The translations under genes were made by a program, and so were the position numbers. A DNA stretch of 25,107 nt from Lachnospiraceae bacterium UBA1753 (GTDB lineage: Bacteria; Bacillota; Clostridia; Lachnospirales; Lachnospiraceae): the NCBI GenBank assembly GCA_002317595.1, contig DCHL01000012.1, positions 6,617-31,723 of the forward strand, written 5' to 3'. Below are positions 1 to 7,220 of this stretch, in pieces; the stretch's first letter is position 1, and every line of letters starts with the position of its first letter. The notes below the pieces were generated by a model. The model was not told the DNA's origin. It saw nothing but the letters and a program-made list of their open reading frames with translations, and ran no database searches.

Positions 1-275
1 ATGAGAATATTCCCAGAATGCTTCCTGAAGGAATTGCAGCTAAGGTTCTCAAGGACTCATACGAGGTTCCTGCAATCTTTAAGATGCTCCAGACTGATGG
101 AAGAATTGCTGAAGAGATGATGTACAACACCTACAACATGGGTATCGGTATGGTACTTGCAGTTGACCCTGCAGATGCTGATGCAACTGTGAAGGCCATA
201 GAGGTAGCAGGCGAGACCGCATATGTTCTCGGTGAGGCCATCGCAGCTGATGCGAAGGGCGTGGTAATATGCTAA
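1..275 (+). CDS. purM: Phosphoribosylformylglycinamidine cyclo-ligase, C-terminal part (5' end outside window)
   Basis: This is the last 91 codons of PurM (AIR synthetase), which closes the imidazole ring of FGAM with ATP to form AIR in purine synthesis. The open frame enters the window at base 3 and has no start here. It begins with ENIPRMLPEG, the conserved stretch that follows the Gly-rich region of PurM. It then runs through MYNTYNMGIGMVLAV, the typical C-terminal-lobe signature, and ends with a predicted alpha/beta tail. The TAA stop at 273-275 overlaps the ATG of purN by 7 nt, so the two are probably translationally coupled. The methionine at base 18 is internal and not a real start. 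Assignment rests on motif recognition and on the adjoining purN and purD. Confidence 0.93.
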   Translation, partial: ENIPRMLPEGIAAKVLKDSYEVPAIFKMLQTDGRIAEEMMYNTYNMGIGMVLAVDPADADATVKAIEVAGETAYVLGEAIAADAKGVVIC

Positions 276-892
276 AGGTAGGAGTACTCGCAGGTGGCGG
301 GGGAACTAATCTTCAGGCAATCATTGATGCTGTCGAGAGCGGGAAAATCACAAACGCGGAGATTTCCTTTGTGCTTTCAAACAATCCCGGAGCCTATGCA
401 CTTGAGCGTGCAAAAAATCATGGGATTAAGGGAATCGTAATTGACAGGAAGGCGTACGACAGGGAGGCTTTTGATCAGAAGCTTACAGAGACCATCATGT
501 CGGAAGCACCTGACCTCATCGTGCTTGCCGGACTTATGATAATGATTCCACAGGCACTTTGCAGAGAGTACAAGTACAGGATTATCAATATTCATCCGTC
601 ACTTATCCCTTCTTTCTGTGGAAAGGGATACTACGGTCTCACAGTTCATGAGAAGGCTCTTGAAAAGGGTGTCAAGGTGACTGGGGCTACGGTTCATTTT
701 GTTGATGAGATTTACGACAATGGTCCAATCATCATGCAGAAGGCTGTCAGTGTTAAGGCCGGAGATACTCCTGAGATTCTTCAGAAGAGAGTCATGGAGG
801 AGGCCGAGTGGCAGATACTTCCAGCGGTTATCGACTGTATTGCAAATGACCGCATCAGGATAACTGATAATCATGTGGAGATCATTGATTGA
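269..892 (+). CDS. purN: Phosphoribosylglycinamide formyltransferase (GART)
   Basis: PurN transfers the formyl group of 10-formyltetrahydrofolate to GAR, giving FGAR in purine synthesis. The 207-aa protein has the N-terminal phosphate-binding loop (LAGGGGTNLQAI, about residues 7-18). The catalytic set is complete: Asn107 and His109 in NIHPSLIP, and Asp150 in YDNGP, matching N106/H108/D144 of E. coli. The extra residues between His109 and the Asp lie around FCGKGYYG, a short insertion I associate with clostridial PurN. The start overlaps the purM stop by 7 nt and has no strong ribosome binding site of its own, which fits translational coupling. purD follows after 50 nt. Confidence 0.96.
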   Translation: MLKVGVLAGGGGTNLQAIIDAVESGKITNAEISFVLSNNPGAYALERAKNHGIKGIVIDRKAYDREAFDQKLTETIMSEAPDLIVLAGLMIMIPQALCREYKYRIINIHPSLIPSFCGKGYYGLTVHEKALEKGVKVTGATVHFVDEIYDNGPIIMQKAVSVKAGDTPEILQKRVMEEAEWQILPAVIDCIANDRIRITDNHVEIID

Positions 893-942
893 TAAGAATT
901 GTTAATTATTAATTTGCCAGATAATATTTTATAGGAGGAATC

Positions 943-2217
943 ATGAAGGTCCTTTTAGTCGGAGGCGGCGGCCGTGAGCATGCAATTGCTACGGCGGTTG
1001 TAAAGAGCAGCAGAGTAGACAAGCTTTATTGTGCACCCGGAAATGCGGGAATCAGCGAGCTTGCAGAGTGCGTAGGTATTGGCGTCATGGAGTTTGACGC
1101 ACTGGTGGCTTTTGCGAAGGAGAAGGAAATCGATTTTGTAATCGTAGCTCCCGATGATCCGCTTGTTGCAGGTGCTGTTGATGCATTTGAGGCAGCTGGA
1201 ATCAAGACCTTCGGCCCTAGGGCTAATGCAGCCATTCTCGAAGGCTCAAAGGCATTCTCCAAGGACCTGATGAAAAAATATAACATCCCGACTGCTGCGT
1301 ACGAGAACTTTGACAACGCTGAGGATGCGCTTGCATACCTTGAGACAGCAAAGATGCCTATCGTTCTCAAGGCAGATGGACTTGCCCTTGGAAAGGGCGT
1401 ACTTATCTGCAATACCCTTGAGGAGGCTAAGGCCGGAGTCAAGGAGATCATGCTGGATAAGCATTTCGGAAGTGCTGGAAACAGGATGGTCATCGAGGAG
1501 TTCATGACAGGACGTGAGGTTTCAGTACTGACCTTCGTTGATGGTAAGACAATCAAGACGATGACATCTGCCCAGGACCACAAGAGAGCTGGGGATGGAG
1601 ACACTGGTCTCAATACGGGTGGAATGGGAACCTTCTCGCCCAGCCCCTTCTACACACCTGAGGTTGATGAGTTCTGTAAGGCAAATATTTACCAGAAGAC
1701 AGTTGATGCTATGGCTTCAGAGGGAAGAGAGTTTAAGGGAGTTATTTTCTTCGGACTTATGCTTACTCCTGACGGCCCTAAGGTGCTTGAGTACAATGCA
1801 AGGTTCGGTGACCCGGAGACACAGGTAGTTCTTCCACGAATGAAGAATGATATCATTGACGTGTTTGAGGCCTGCATCGATGGTACTCTCGACAAGATTG
1901 ACCTTGAGTTTGAAGATAATGCAGCTGTATGTGTAGTCCTTGCATCTGAAGGATACCCCCTTTCATATGAGAAGGGACTTCCTATCAGCGGACTTGACAG
2001 CTTTAAGGACAAGGATGACTATTTCGTTTTCCACGCTGGAACCAAGCTTTCAGAGGACGGAAAGGTTCTGACAAACGGAGGACGTGTTCTCGGAGTGACA
2101 GCACTTGGAAGTGACCTAAAGCAGGCAAGGGCCAATGCATATAAGGCTACAGAGTGGATTTCATTTGACAATAAGTACATGAGGCATGATATCGGCAAGG
2201 CTATTGACGAGGCCTGA
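943..2217 (+). CDS. purD: Phosphoribosylamine--glycine ligase (GAR synthetase)
   Basis: PurD joins phosphoribosylamine and glycine with ATP to give GAR, the substrate of PurN encoded just upstream. The 424-aa protein has the usual length. The N-terminal loop KVLLVGGGGREHAIA (residues 2-16) is diagnostic. The ATP-grasp core follows, with LKADGLALGKGV near residue 142 and the signatures HKRAGDGDTGLNTGGMG and LEYNARFGDPETQ, the latter carrying metal and ATP ligands. A good AGGAGG site precedes the ATG. In the order purM-purN-purD the reaction steps are 5, 3 and 2. purH is not in the window after purD. The last codons are echoed 24 nt downstream (see the repeat at 2200-2245). Confidence 0.97.
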   Translation: MKVLLVGGGGREHAIATAVVKSSRVDKLYCAPGNAGISELAECVGIGVMEFDALVAFAKEKEIDFVIVAPDDPLVAGAVDAFEAAGIKTFGPRANAAILEGSKAFSKDLMKKYNIPTAAYENFDNAEDALAYLETAKMPIVLKADGLALGKGVLICNTLEEAKAGVKEIMLDKHFGSAGNRMVIEEFMTGREVSVLTFVDGKTIKTMTSAQDHKRAGDGDTGLNTGGMGTFSPSPFYTPEVDEFCKANIYQKTVDAMASEGREFKGVIFFGLMLTPDGPKVLEYNARFGDPETQVVLPRMKNDIIDVFEACIDGTLDKIDLEFEDNAAVCVVLASEGYPLSYEKGLPISGLDSFKDKDDYFVFHAGTKLSEDGKVLTNGGRVLGVTALGSDLKQARANAYKATEWISFDNKYMRHDIGKAIDEA

Positions 2218-2245
2218 TATTATGCTTTTGATGAAGCCTGATATT
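2200..2245 (+). repeat. Imperfect tandem copy of the purD 3' end
   Basis: Bases 2200-2221 (codons A I D E A stop, then ATT) recur at 2224-2245 as A F D E A stop plus ATT, with 19 of 22 bases identical and an exact 24-nt offset, so in the same frame. Two of the three differences are synonymous third-position changes (GAC/GAT and GAG/GAA). The second copy lies past the purD stop and is not translated as part of purD. It may be a decayed duplication, or chance. Confidence 0.5.
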
Positions 2246-2265
2246 TTTAGAAACGGAAGTTACAG

Positions 2266-2745
2266 ATGGCAGAAAATGTGAAGTTAAATCTGGATCAATA
2301 TCATAAGCCGCTGTGCTGCAGGAAATGCAGAGGAAGCATGTCCTTCATGGGTGTGGGGGAGTACAAGTGTGATTCCTGCGGTTTCCTTGATTACGATGAT
2401 TACGGAGTGGTAAGGAACTACCTGGAGAGTCATAAGGGCGCGACTACTGCAGAGATTTCGGCAATGACTGGAATCAGCCAGAAGGAAATCAATACGATGC
2501 TTCGTGAGGAGCGTTTTGAAATTGCTGCTGATTCGAGGTCGTTTCTAAAATGCAAGGGCTGTGGCACTGAAATCAGGAGTGGAATGTACTGCCCGACCTG
2601 TGGCAAGATTGCCGAGGCGGCTGAGGCGAAGAAGAGACGTGAGGAAGAGGCAGAAGAGAGACGCAGGAACCTCAATATGTCAGGCACCGGCGCTAAGACT
2701 CCACAGCCAGGTTCGGGAGCCAAGCGATTTACAAGGGATAAGTAA
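2266..2745 (+). CDS. Zinc-ribbon / HTH protein resembling YvyF (TIGR03826 type)
   Basis: A 159-aa protein with three visible parts. An N-terminal zinc ribbon has Cys18/Cys21 and Cys35/Cys38. A helix-turn-helix-like segment follows at residues 47-85 (VVRNYLESHKGATTAEISAM and following), of the MerR-like kind seen in the YvyF/TIGR03826 flagellar-operon proteins. A second ribbon has Cys96/Cys99 and Cys109/Cys112. The tail from about residue 115 is a charged helix (AEAKKRREEEAEERRR) ending in a disordered Gly/Pro/Lys stretch. YvyF is normally encoded with flgM, flgN and flgK, none of which is here. The gene starts 48 nt after purD and may be read through from it. The role is unknown; binding RNA, DNA or protein through zinc ribbons is likely but inferred. 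Confidence 0.75.
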   Translation: MAENVKLNLDQYHKPLCCRKCRGSMSFMGVGEYKCDSCGFLDYDDYGVVRNYLESHKGATTAEISAMTGISQKEINTMLREERFEIAADSRSFLKCKGCGTEIRSGMYCPTCGKIAEAAEAKKRREEEAEERRRNLNMSGTGAKTPQPGSGAKRFTRDK

Positions 2746-2768
2746 AGTATTAGTTTTATGTAAAATTA

Positions 2769-2812
2769 GCAGCGTAGCTGCGTTATTATAACGAAAGAAT
2801 TGCGTAGCAATT
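2769..2812. repeat. Three successive small palindromes (two with a GCGTAGC core)
   Basis: The gap before the next gene carries three perfect inverted repeats in 44 nt. They are GCAGC-GTA-GCTGC at 2769-2781, CGTTAT-T-ATAACG at 2781-2793 (sharing the C with the first), and AATTGC-GTA-GCAATT at 2798-2812. The outer two share the core GCGTAGC. There is no downstream T-run, so this is not an ordinary terminator. It may be a REP-like element, an operator array, or an mRNA structure upstream of the next gene. Confidence 0.6.
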
Positions 2813-2848
2813 ATTGAGTCTTTGAAAGTAACTTACGAGGAATTAATT

Positions 2849-4576
2849 ATGAAGAGAAAAATTGTAACAAGACTGTTTACAGCACTTCTGATGGGTGCCC
2901 TTCTTGTGGGAAGCGTTCCGACAGATGTCTTCGCCGAGGAAGGGACTGAGGCGGCTGAAGGCGAAAATGCTGAGGGTGAGGCGGCTGAAGGCGAAGATGC
3001 TGAAGGCGAAAATGCTGAAGGTGAGAATGCTGAAGGCGCAGAGGGTGAGGCAACCGAGGAGCAGTCATCTGGTGGACAGGTTGTCATGAGCGGAATCACT
3101 GCTGACAACGGAAGAGTCATCGCCGCATCCTTCCCTGACAGCCTTATGCCGGAAGGTTTCCACAAGAACACCTGTGAGTATCAGGGGCAGAACTTCGAGA
3201 TTGCAAGCATGGACAATGATGTGACAGGTACTGTTGTACTTGCATACCTTGCAGATGCTGATGGAAGCAATGGAGATTTCTATCTCTGCGATATGGGTGC
3301 CCATATGTCTGACTTTATTCAGATATTTAACGGAAACAAGGGCTACATCATCGTACTTGATCCCGGCGATACAATCGTTGCTCCCAATGGCTTTACACGT
3401 GCAACGCTTCAGTGGTACGGAAAGAAAAATGTAACAGCATGGATGCTTCCTGGAACAAACAGCCAGTCTTCTGACAAAGAGACATCAAAGCTTGAATTCC
3501 GGAATCCATTTGCACCAGTAGAGGTATTTGCAGCATCCGCAGGAGCAAGCGCAGCGCTTGATAGCGGTGTTACAGGAAACCTCGGAAACTCTGATGGCAG
3601 TGCCGCACCCGAGAGCAATGAGGAATCTTCAGATAATTCCGGTGAGACCACTGCAGCGACAACAGAGCAGGGTGAGGACGGTTCAGGAATCGTTACAGCG
3701 AACCCTTCAGAGTTCCTCATGGTATATGCGATTGACCACACAGGAACAATTGGTTTCTACATTTATGATACTGTTCAGGAGACATATCAGAGATATGTTG
3801 CAATTGATACAACAGACACCTCTCTTGTTGAGCATTACAGATCAGCAGCCAAGATAAGGCTTATCATCATAGCTGTTCTTGCAGTTCTCCTTATCATTGC
3901 ATTGTTCGTTCTTGTCAACTTCATTATTTCAAGAGGCGGAGATGACGACTACGACGATGATGAGGATGATGACGACGAGGATGATGACGACATTGATGAT
4001 ATCGAGGCTTCGAGACGCAGAGTGCTGAGACGTACACAGGCTTCTGACAGCCGCGAGAGAAGATATCAGATGGATCTTGAGGATGATGACGACGAGGATG
4101 ATGACGATGAGGATGACGATATGACAGTTGCTCCTGCCAGACGTCCCGCCCAGAGACCTGCAGCCCAGCAGCCTCAGCGCAGACCTGCGCCAGCTCAGAG
4201 ACCTGCAGCACCAGCCCAGAGACCAGTGGCACCTGCCCAGAGACCTGCAGCACCAGCCCAGAGGCCTGTTGGTGATTCACCTGTTATGGCGGATGAACCG
4301 GCAGTGAGAAGAGCTCCTGTAAGAAGGAGACCTGTCAGCGATCCTGGAGAGGTTCAGATCAGGGCAGAGCAGCCTCAGAGAAGAAGGGTATCAGTGGCAG
4401 ACAATGAGGATGTCAGAACAGCACAGCCTGTACGCAGACAGCAGCCAGTCAGGAGAAGACCTGCTGATGCGCAGGGGGATGAGGCAGTTCGTCGCCCCGT
4501 AAGAAGGCCTGCGCCGGCTCCAAAGCCTGATATCGATGATGATTTCGAGTTTGAATTTTTAGATGTTGATGAGTAA
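2849..4576 (+). CDS. Secreted/membrane-anchored protein with low-complexity cytoplasmic tail, unknown function
   Basis: I do not recognise a named family. The start is ATG 2849, preceded by GAGGAA 6 nt upstream; an upstream in-frame TTG at 2822 is less likely. The 575-aa product has a signal peptide (MKRKIVTRLF, a hydrophobic core, cleavage predicted after VFA at residue 29). An AEGE[N/D/A] repeat follows (about 35-63). An extracytoplasmic domain of about 260 residues comes next, with a Ser/Glu-rich linker, then one clear transmembrane helix (about 335-362). The C-terminal part should be cytoplasmic. It alternates Asp/Glu runs (about 364-385 and 409-424) with an Arg-rich segment, four APAQRP[AV] repeats and Arg-rich stretches, and ends DDDFEFEFLDVDE. 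An extracellular sensor or adhesin joined to a charged interaction tail is possible but unproven. Confidence 0.8.
   Translation: MKRKIVTRLFTALLMGALLVGSVPTDVFAEEGTEAAEGENAEGEAAEGEDAEGENAEGENAEGAEGEATEEQSSGGQVVMSGITADNGRVIAASFPDSLMPEGFHKNTCEYQGQNFEIASMDNDVTGTVVLAYLADADGSNGDFYLCDMGAHMSDFIQIFNGNKGYIIVLDPGDTIVAPNGFTRATLQWYGKKNVTAWMLPGTNSQSSDKETSKLEFRNPFAPVEVFAASAGASAALDSGVTGNLGNSDGSAAPESNEESSDNSGETTAATTEQGEDGSGIVTANPSEFLMVYAIDHTGTIGFYIYDTVQETYQRYVAIDTTDTSLVEHYRSAAKIRLIIIAVLAVLLIIALFVLVNFIISRGGDDDYDDDEDDDDEDDDDIDDIEASRRRVLRRTQASDSRERRYQMDLEDDDDEDDDDEDDDMTVAPARRPAQRPAAQQPQRRPAPAQRPAAPAQRPVAPAQRPAAPAQRPVGDSPVMADEPAVRRAPVRRRPVSDPGEVQIRAEQPQRRRVSVADNEDVRTAQPVRRQQPVRRRPADAQGDEAVRRPVRRPAPAPKPDIDDDFEFEFLDVDE
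2954..3037 (+). repeat. 15-nt coding tandem repeat (AEGE[N/D/A] unit)
   Basis: Five full 15-nt units plus a partial one, of type GCTGAAGGCGAAAAT, encode an acidic segment just after the signal peptide cleavage site of the 575-aa secreted protein. Units differ mostly at synonymous sites and at the fifth codon. Such a repeat could change copy number by slippage without breaking the frame. Confidence 0.85.
4187..4270 (+). repeat. 21-nt coding tandem repeat (APAQRP[AV] unit, four copies)
   Basis: Four consecutive 21-nt units at 4187, 4208, 4229 and 4250 encode APAQRPA, APAQRPV, APAQRPA and APAQRPV in the cytoplasmic tail of the same protein. The A/V alternation suggests duplication of a 42-nt double unit. 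The Pro/Arg composition suggests an extended, basic, disordered linker. Confidence 0.85.
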
Positions 4577-4585
4577 TTAGAAAAG

Positions 4586-4613
4586 GGGAGTCGCGCATTA
4601 ATGTGTGACTCCC
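4586..4613 (+). other. Stem-loop between the secreted-protein gene and clpC
   Basis: GGGAGTC (4586-4592) pairs with GACTCCC (4607-4613), and the inner bases continue the stem through two G-U pairs almost to the apex. No T-run follows on the plus strand, so it is not a typical terminator. It lies 23 nt before the clpC start. It could be a weak terminator, an RNA-processing site, or a structure that moderates clpC expression. Confidence 0.5.
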
Positions 4614-4635
4614 TGTGTAGTTATGAGGAAAAAAT

Positions 4636-7086
4636 ATGTCTGAGATTTATACAGAAAAAGCAAAAGAAGCACTCCGCCTTGCCAAGAAGGCTTCGAGGAG
4701 TCTTAAGCAGAATTATGTCGGCACAGAGCATCTTCTGCTCGGATTGATTAATGAAGGAACAGGAGTGGCAGCGGGTGTACTCGCTGAAGCGGGTGTTGAC
4801 GAAAAGGGAATACTAAAGCTTGTTGACCAGCTTATTGCGCCTACGGGAGAACTGTCCCTCAAGGAACGAGATGGCTACAGCCCCAGGGCGGAAGAAGTCC
4901 TCAAGAAAGCTGAGGAGGAGGCGGTCAATAAGAGAAAGACTCAGGTGGGTACAGAGCACATTCTTCTCGCGCTTCTCCTTGAAGGAGACTGTGTCGCAAA
5001 TAGACTCCTGAACACACTTAGTGTCAATCTTCAGAAACTTTGTGCTGATGTCCTTGTGTCCATGGGAGAAGGCGCAGGTGCCGCAAAGCAGTATTTCAAG
5101 AATGGCAAGCTGGTTGTGACCAGCAATGATGCCACGCCTACACTGGACCAGTACAGCAGGGACCTCACAGAGCTTGCGGCCCAGGGGAAGCTTGACCCTG
5201 TAATCGGCAGGGAAAATGAGATTACCCGCGTTGTTCAGATTCTGTCGCGAAGGACCAAGAACAACCCGTGTCTTGTCGGTGAGCCGGGAGTTGGAAAGAC
5301 AGCCATTGTTGAAGGTCTGGCGAAGCGAATCGTTGATGGGAATGTCCCGCCGACTGTGCTTGGAAAGAGGGTTGTAACCCTTGACCTATCCGGAATGGTA
5401 GCCGGAAGTAAGTATCGGGGAGAGTTTGAGGAGAGAATCAAGAAGGTAATCAAGGAGGTTATCTCAGACGGAAATGTCCTTCTGTTCCTTGATGAAGTTC
5501 ATACAATTATTGGAGCTGGCGGTGCAGAGGGTGCAATTGATGCTTCCAATATCCTGAAGCCGTCGCTTGCTAGAGGTGAGGTTCAACTCATCGGTGCGAC
5601 GACAATATCTGAGTACCGCAAGCACATTGAGAAGGATGCTGCCCTGGAGCGCAGGTTCCAGCCGGTCACAGTTAATGAGCCTACACCCGAGGAGGCAGTT
5701 GGGATTCTTAAGGGCATCCGCCATAAGTATGAGGAACATCATGGAGTGATTATCTCTGATGAAGCGGTCGTGGCCTGTGTAAAGCTCTCAGAACGGTACA
5801 TAAATGACAGATTCCTTCCTGACAAGGCTATCGACGTGATGGATGAGGCATCGTCAAAGCTTCGCCTGTCATGCATGGAGTCTACGCCTGTCCTCACTTC
5901 TCTTGAAGAAGAGATGGCACGGCTTGCTGATGATGAGGAAGCTGCTGTCAGGAGTGGTGACATGGCTCTCGCTGGCGAAGTGATCAGGCAGAAGAATAAG
6001 CTTAAGAAAAAATATGATAAGGCGGTGGAGAGCCAGAGAAAGAAGGCACTCGAGAACGCGCCTGTCCTCACAGAGGACCAGGTGGCAGAGGTTGTAGCAA
6101 TCTGGACAAGGATTCCTGTTGCCAAGCTCACAGAGAAGGAAAACCAGAAGCTCCTTAAGCTTGAGAGTATTCTTCATAAGAGGGTAATCGGCCAGGAGGA
6201 GGCAGTGTCAGCTGTTGCCAAGGCAATCAAGCGAAGCAGGGTCGGTCTTAAGGACCCTGGAAGGCCCATGGGTTCATTCCTTTTCCTGGGACCTACCGGT
6301 GTTGGAAAGACAGAGCTTTCAAAGGCACTTGCAGAGGCGATGTTTGGAACTGAGGAGTCAATTATCAGGGTTGATATGTCGGAGTTTATGGAGTCGCATT
6401 CAGTTGCCAAGATGATAGGTTCGCCTCCGGGATATGTCGGCTTTGAAGAGGGAGGACAGCTTGCTGAGAAGGTGAGGAGAAACCCTTATTCTGTCGTGCT
6501 TTTTGATGAGATTGAGAAGGCACACCCCGACGTATTCAATGTGCTGCTGCAGGTTCTTGACGATGGACATATCACTGATTCCAAGGGACGTAAGGTGTCA
6601 TTTAAGAACACAATCATCATAATGACATCCAACGCGGGTGCTCAGCGCATCATCGATCCTAAGAAGCTTGGCTTTAACACTGACAACTCGGCCAAGAAGG
6701 ACCACGAGGACATGAAGCGCGGTGTTATGGAAGAGGTTAAGAGAATCTTCAAGCCTGAGTTCCTGAACCGAATTGATGAGACCATTGTGTTCCATGCTCT
6801 TTCTGATGAGGAGATGAAGTCAATTGTGACACTGCTTTCTGCAAGCCTTGTAAAGCGGGCCGCTGAGCAGATGGGAATCAAGCTGGTAATCACAGCATCA
6901 GCAAAGCAGCATATTGTTGAAAAGGGTGCCGAGAAGCGTTATGGAGCCCGTCCGTTAAGAAGGGCAATCCAGAACATGATTGAGGATCCTGTTTCTGAGG
7001 AAATCCTTGCTGGCAGGGCAAAGAGTGGAGATACACTGACAGTTGGCTGCAAGAAGGGTGAACTCATTTTTTCCGTGAGCAAGTAG
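4636..7086 (+). CDS. clpC: ATP-dependent Clp protease ATP-binding subunit ClpC
   Basis: ClpC is a class I AAA+ Hsp100 unfoldase that feeds substrates to ClpP in the cytoplasm. At 816 aa it has the usual ClpC length. It shows a double Clp-N repeat (about 1-145), AAA-1 with Walker A GEPGVGKT (215-222) and Walker B LLFLDEVH, and a short ClpC-type M domain with coiled-coil character (about 415-470). AAA-2 has Walker A GPTGVGKT (552-559), Walker B VVLFDEIEKAHPD, and an LGF tripeptide near residue 677 for docking to ClpP, followed by the D2 small domain. A GAGGAA site precedes the ATG. The mcsA and mcsB genes and ctsR often found upstream in Firmicutes are absent here. No CtsR operator (heptad repeat) was seen in the short upstream gap. 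Confidence 0.97.
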   Translation: MSEIYTEKAKEALRLAKKASRSLKQNYVGTEHLLLGLINEGTGVAAGVLAEAGVDEKGILKLVDQLIAPTGELSLKERDGYSPRAEEVLKKAEEEAVNKRKTQVGTEHILLALLLEGDCVANRLLNTLSVNLQKLCADVLVSMGEGAGAAKQYFKNGKLVVTSNDATPTLDQYSRDLTELAAQGKLDPVIGRENEITRVVQILSRRTKNNPCLVGEPGVGKTAIVEGLAKRIVDGNVPPTVLGKRVVTLDLSGMVAGSKYRGEFEERIKKVIKEVISDGNVLLFLDEVHTIIGAGGAEGAIDASNILKPSLARGEVQLIGATTISEYRKHIEKDAALERRFQPVTVNEPTPEEAVGILKGIRHKYEEHHGVIISDEAVVACVKLSERYINDRFLPDKAIDVMDEASSKLRLSCMESTPVLTSLEEEMARLADDEEAAVRSGDMALAGEVIRQKNKLKKKYDKAVESQRKKALENAPVLTEDQVAEVVAIWTRIPVAKLTEKENQKLLKLESILHKRVIGQEEAVSAVAKAIKRSRVGLKDPGRPMGSFLFLGPTGVGKTELSKALAEAMFGTEESIIRVDMSEFMESHSVAKMIGSPPGYVGFEEGGQLAEKVRRNPYSVVLFDEIEKAHPDVFNVLLQVLDDGHITDSKGRKVSFKNTIIIMTSNAGAQRIIDPKKLGFNTDNSAKKDHEDMKRGVMEEVKRIFKPEFLNRIDETIVFHALSDEEMKSIVTLLSASLVKRAAEQMGIKLVITASAKQHIVEKGAEKRYGARPLRRAIQNMIEDPVSEEILAGRAKSGDTLTVGCKKGELIFSVSK

Positions 7087-7145
7087 TCAGTATTTTGAGA
7101 AAAAATACACCACGCAGCGGTTTTCTATGGTAATATATTTCTATA

Positions 7146-7161
7146 CAGGTCCAGGGACCTG
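7146..7161. other. Perfect 7-bp inverted repeat in the leader of the 136-aa gene
   Basis: CAGGTCC (7146-7152) and GGACCTG (7155-7161) are perfect inverted arms with a 2-nt centre. It sits in the 134-nt gap between clpC and the next gene, 60 nt before its start, and has no T-run. A DNA operator or an mRNA hairpin is possible. I see no clean -35/-10 pair nearby. Confidence 0.45.
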
Positions 7162-7220
7162 GTTAGGAAAGCAGAAAGAAACAATACAATATTTTTTACA
7201 CACTTAAGAGGTGAACTATT

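Noticed and set aside
1026..1613. 195-codon open frame on the minus strand inside purD
   Set aside because: It is fully antisense to an unmistakable purD, Ser/Ala/Pro-rich from reversed codon bias, and matches no family I know.
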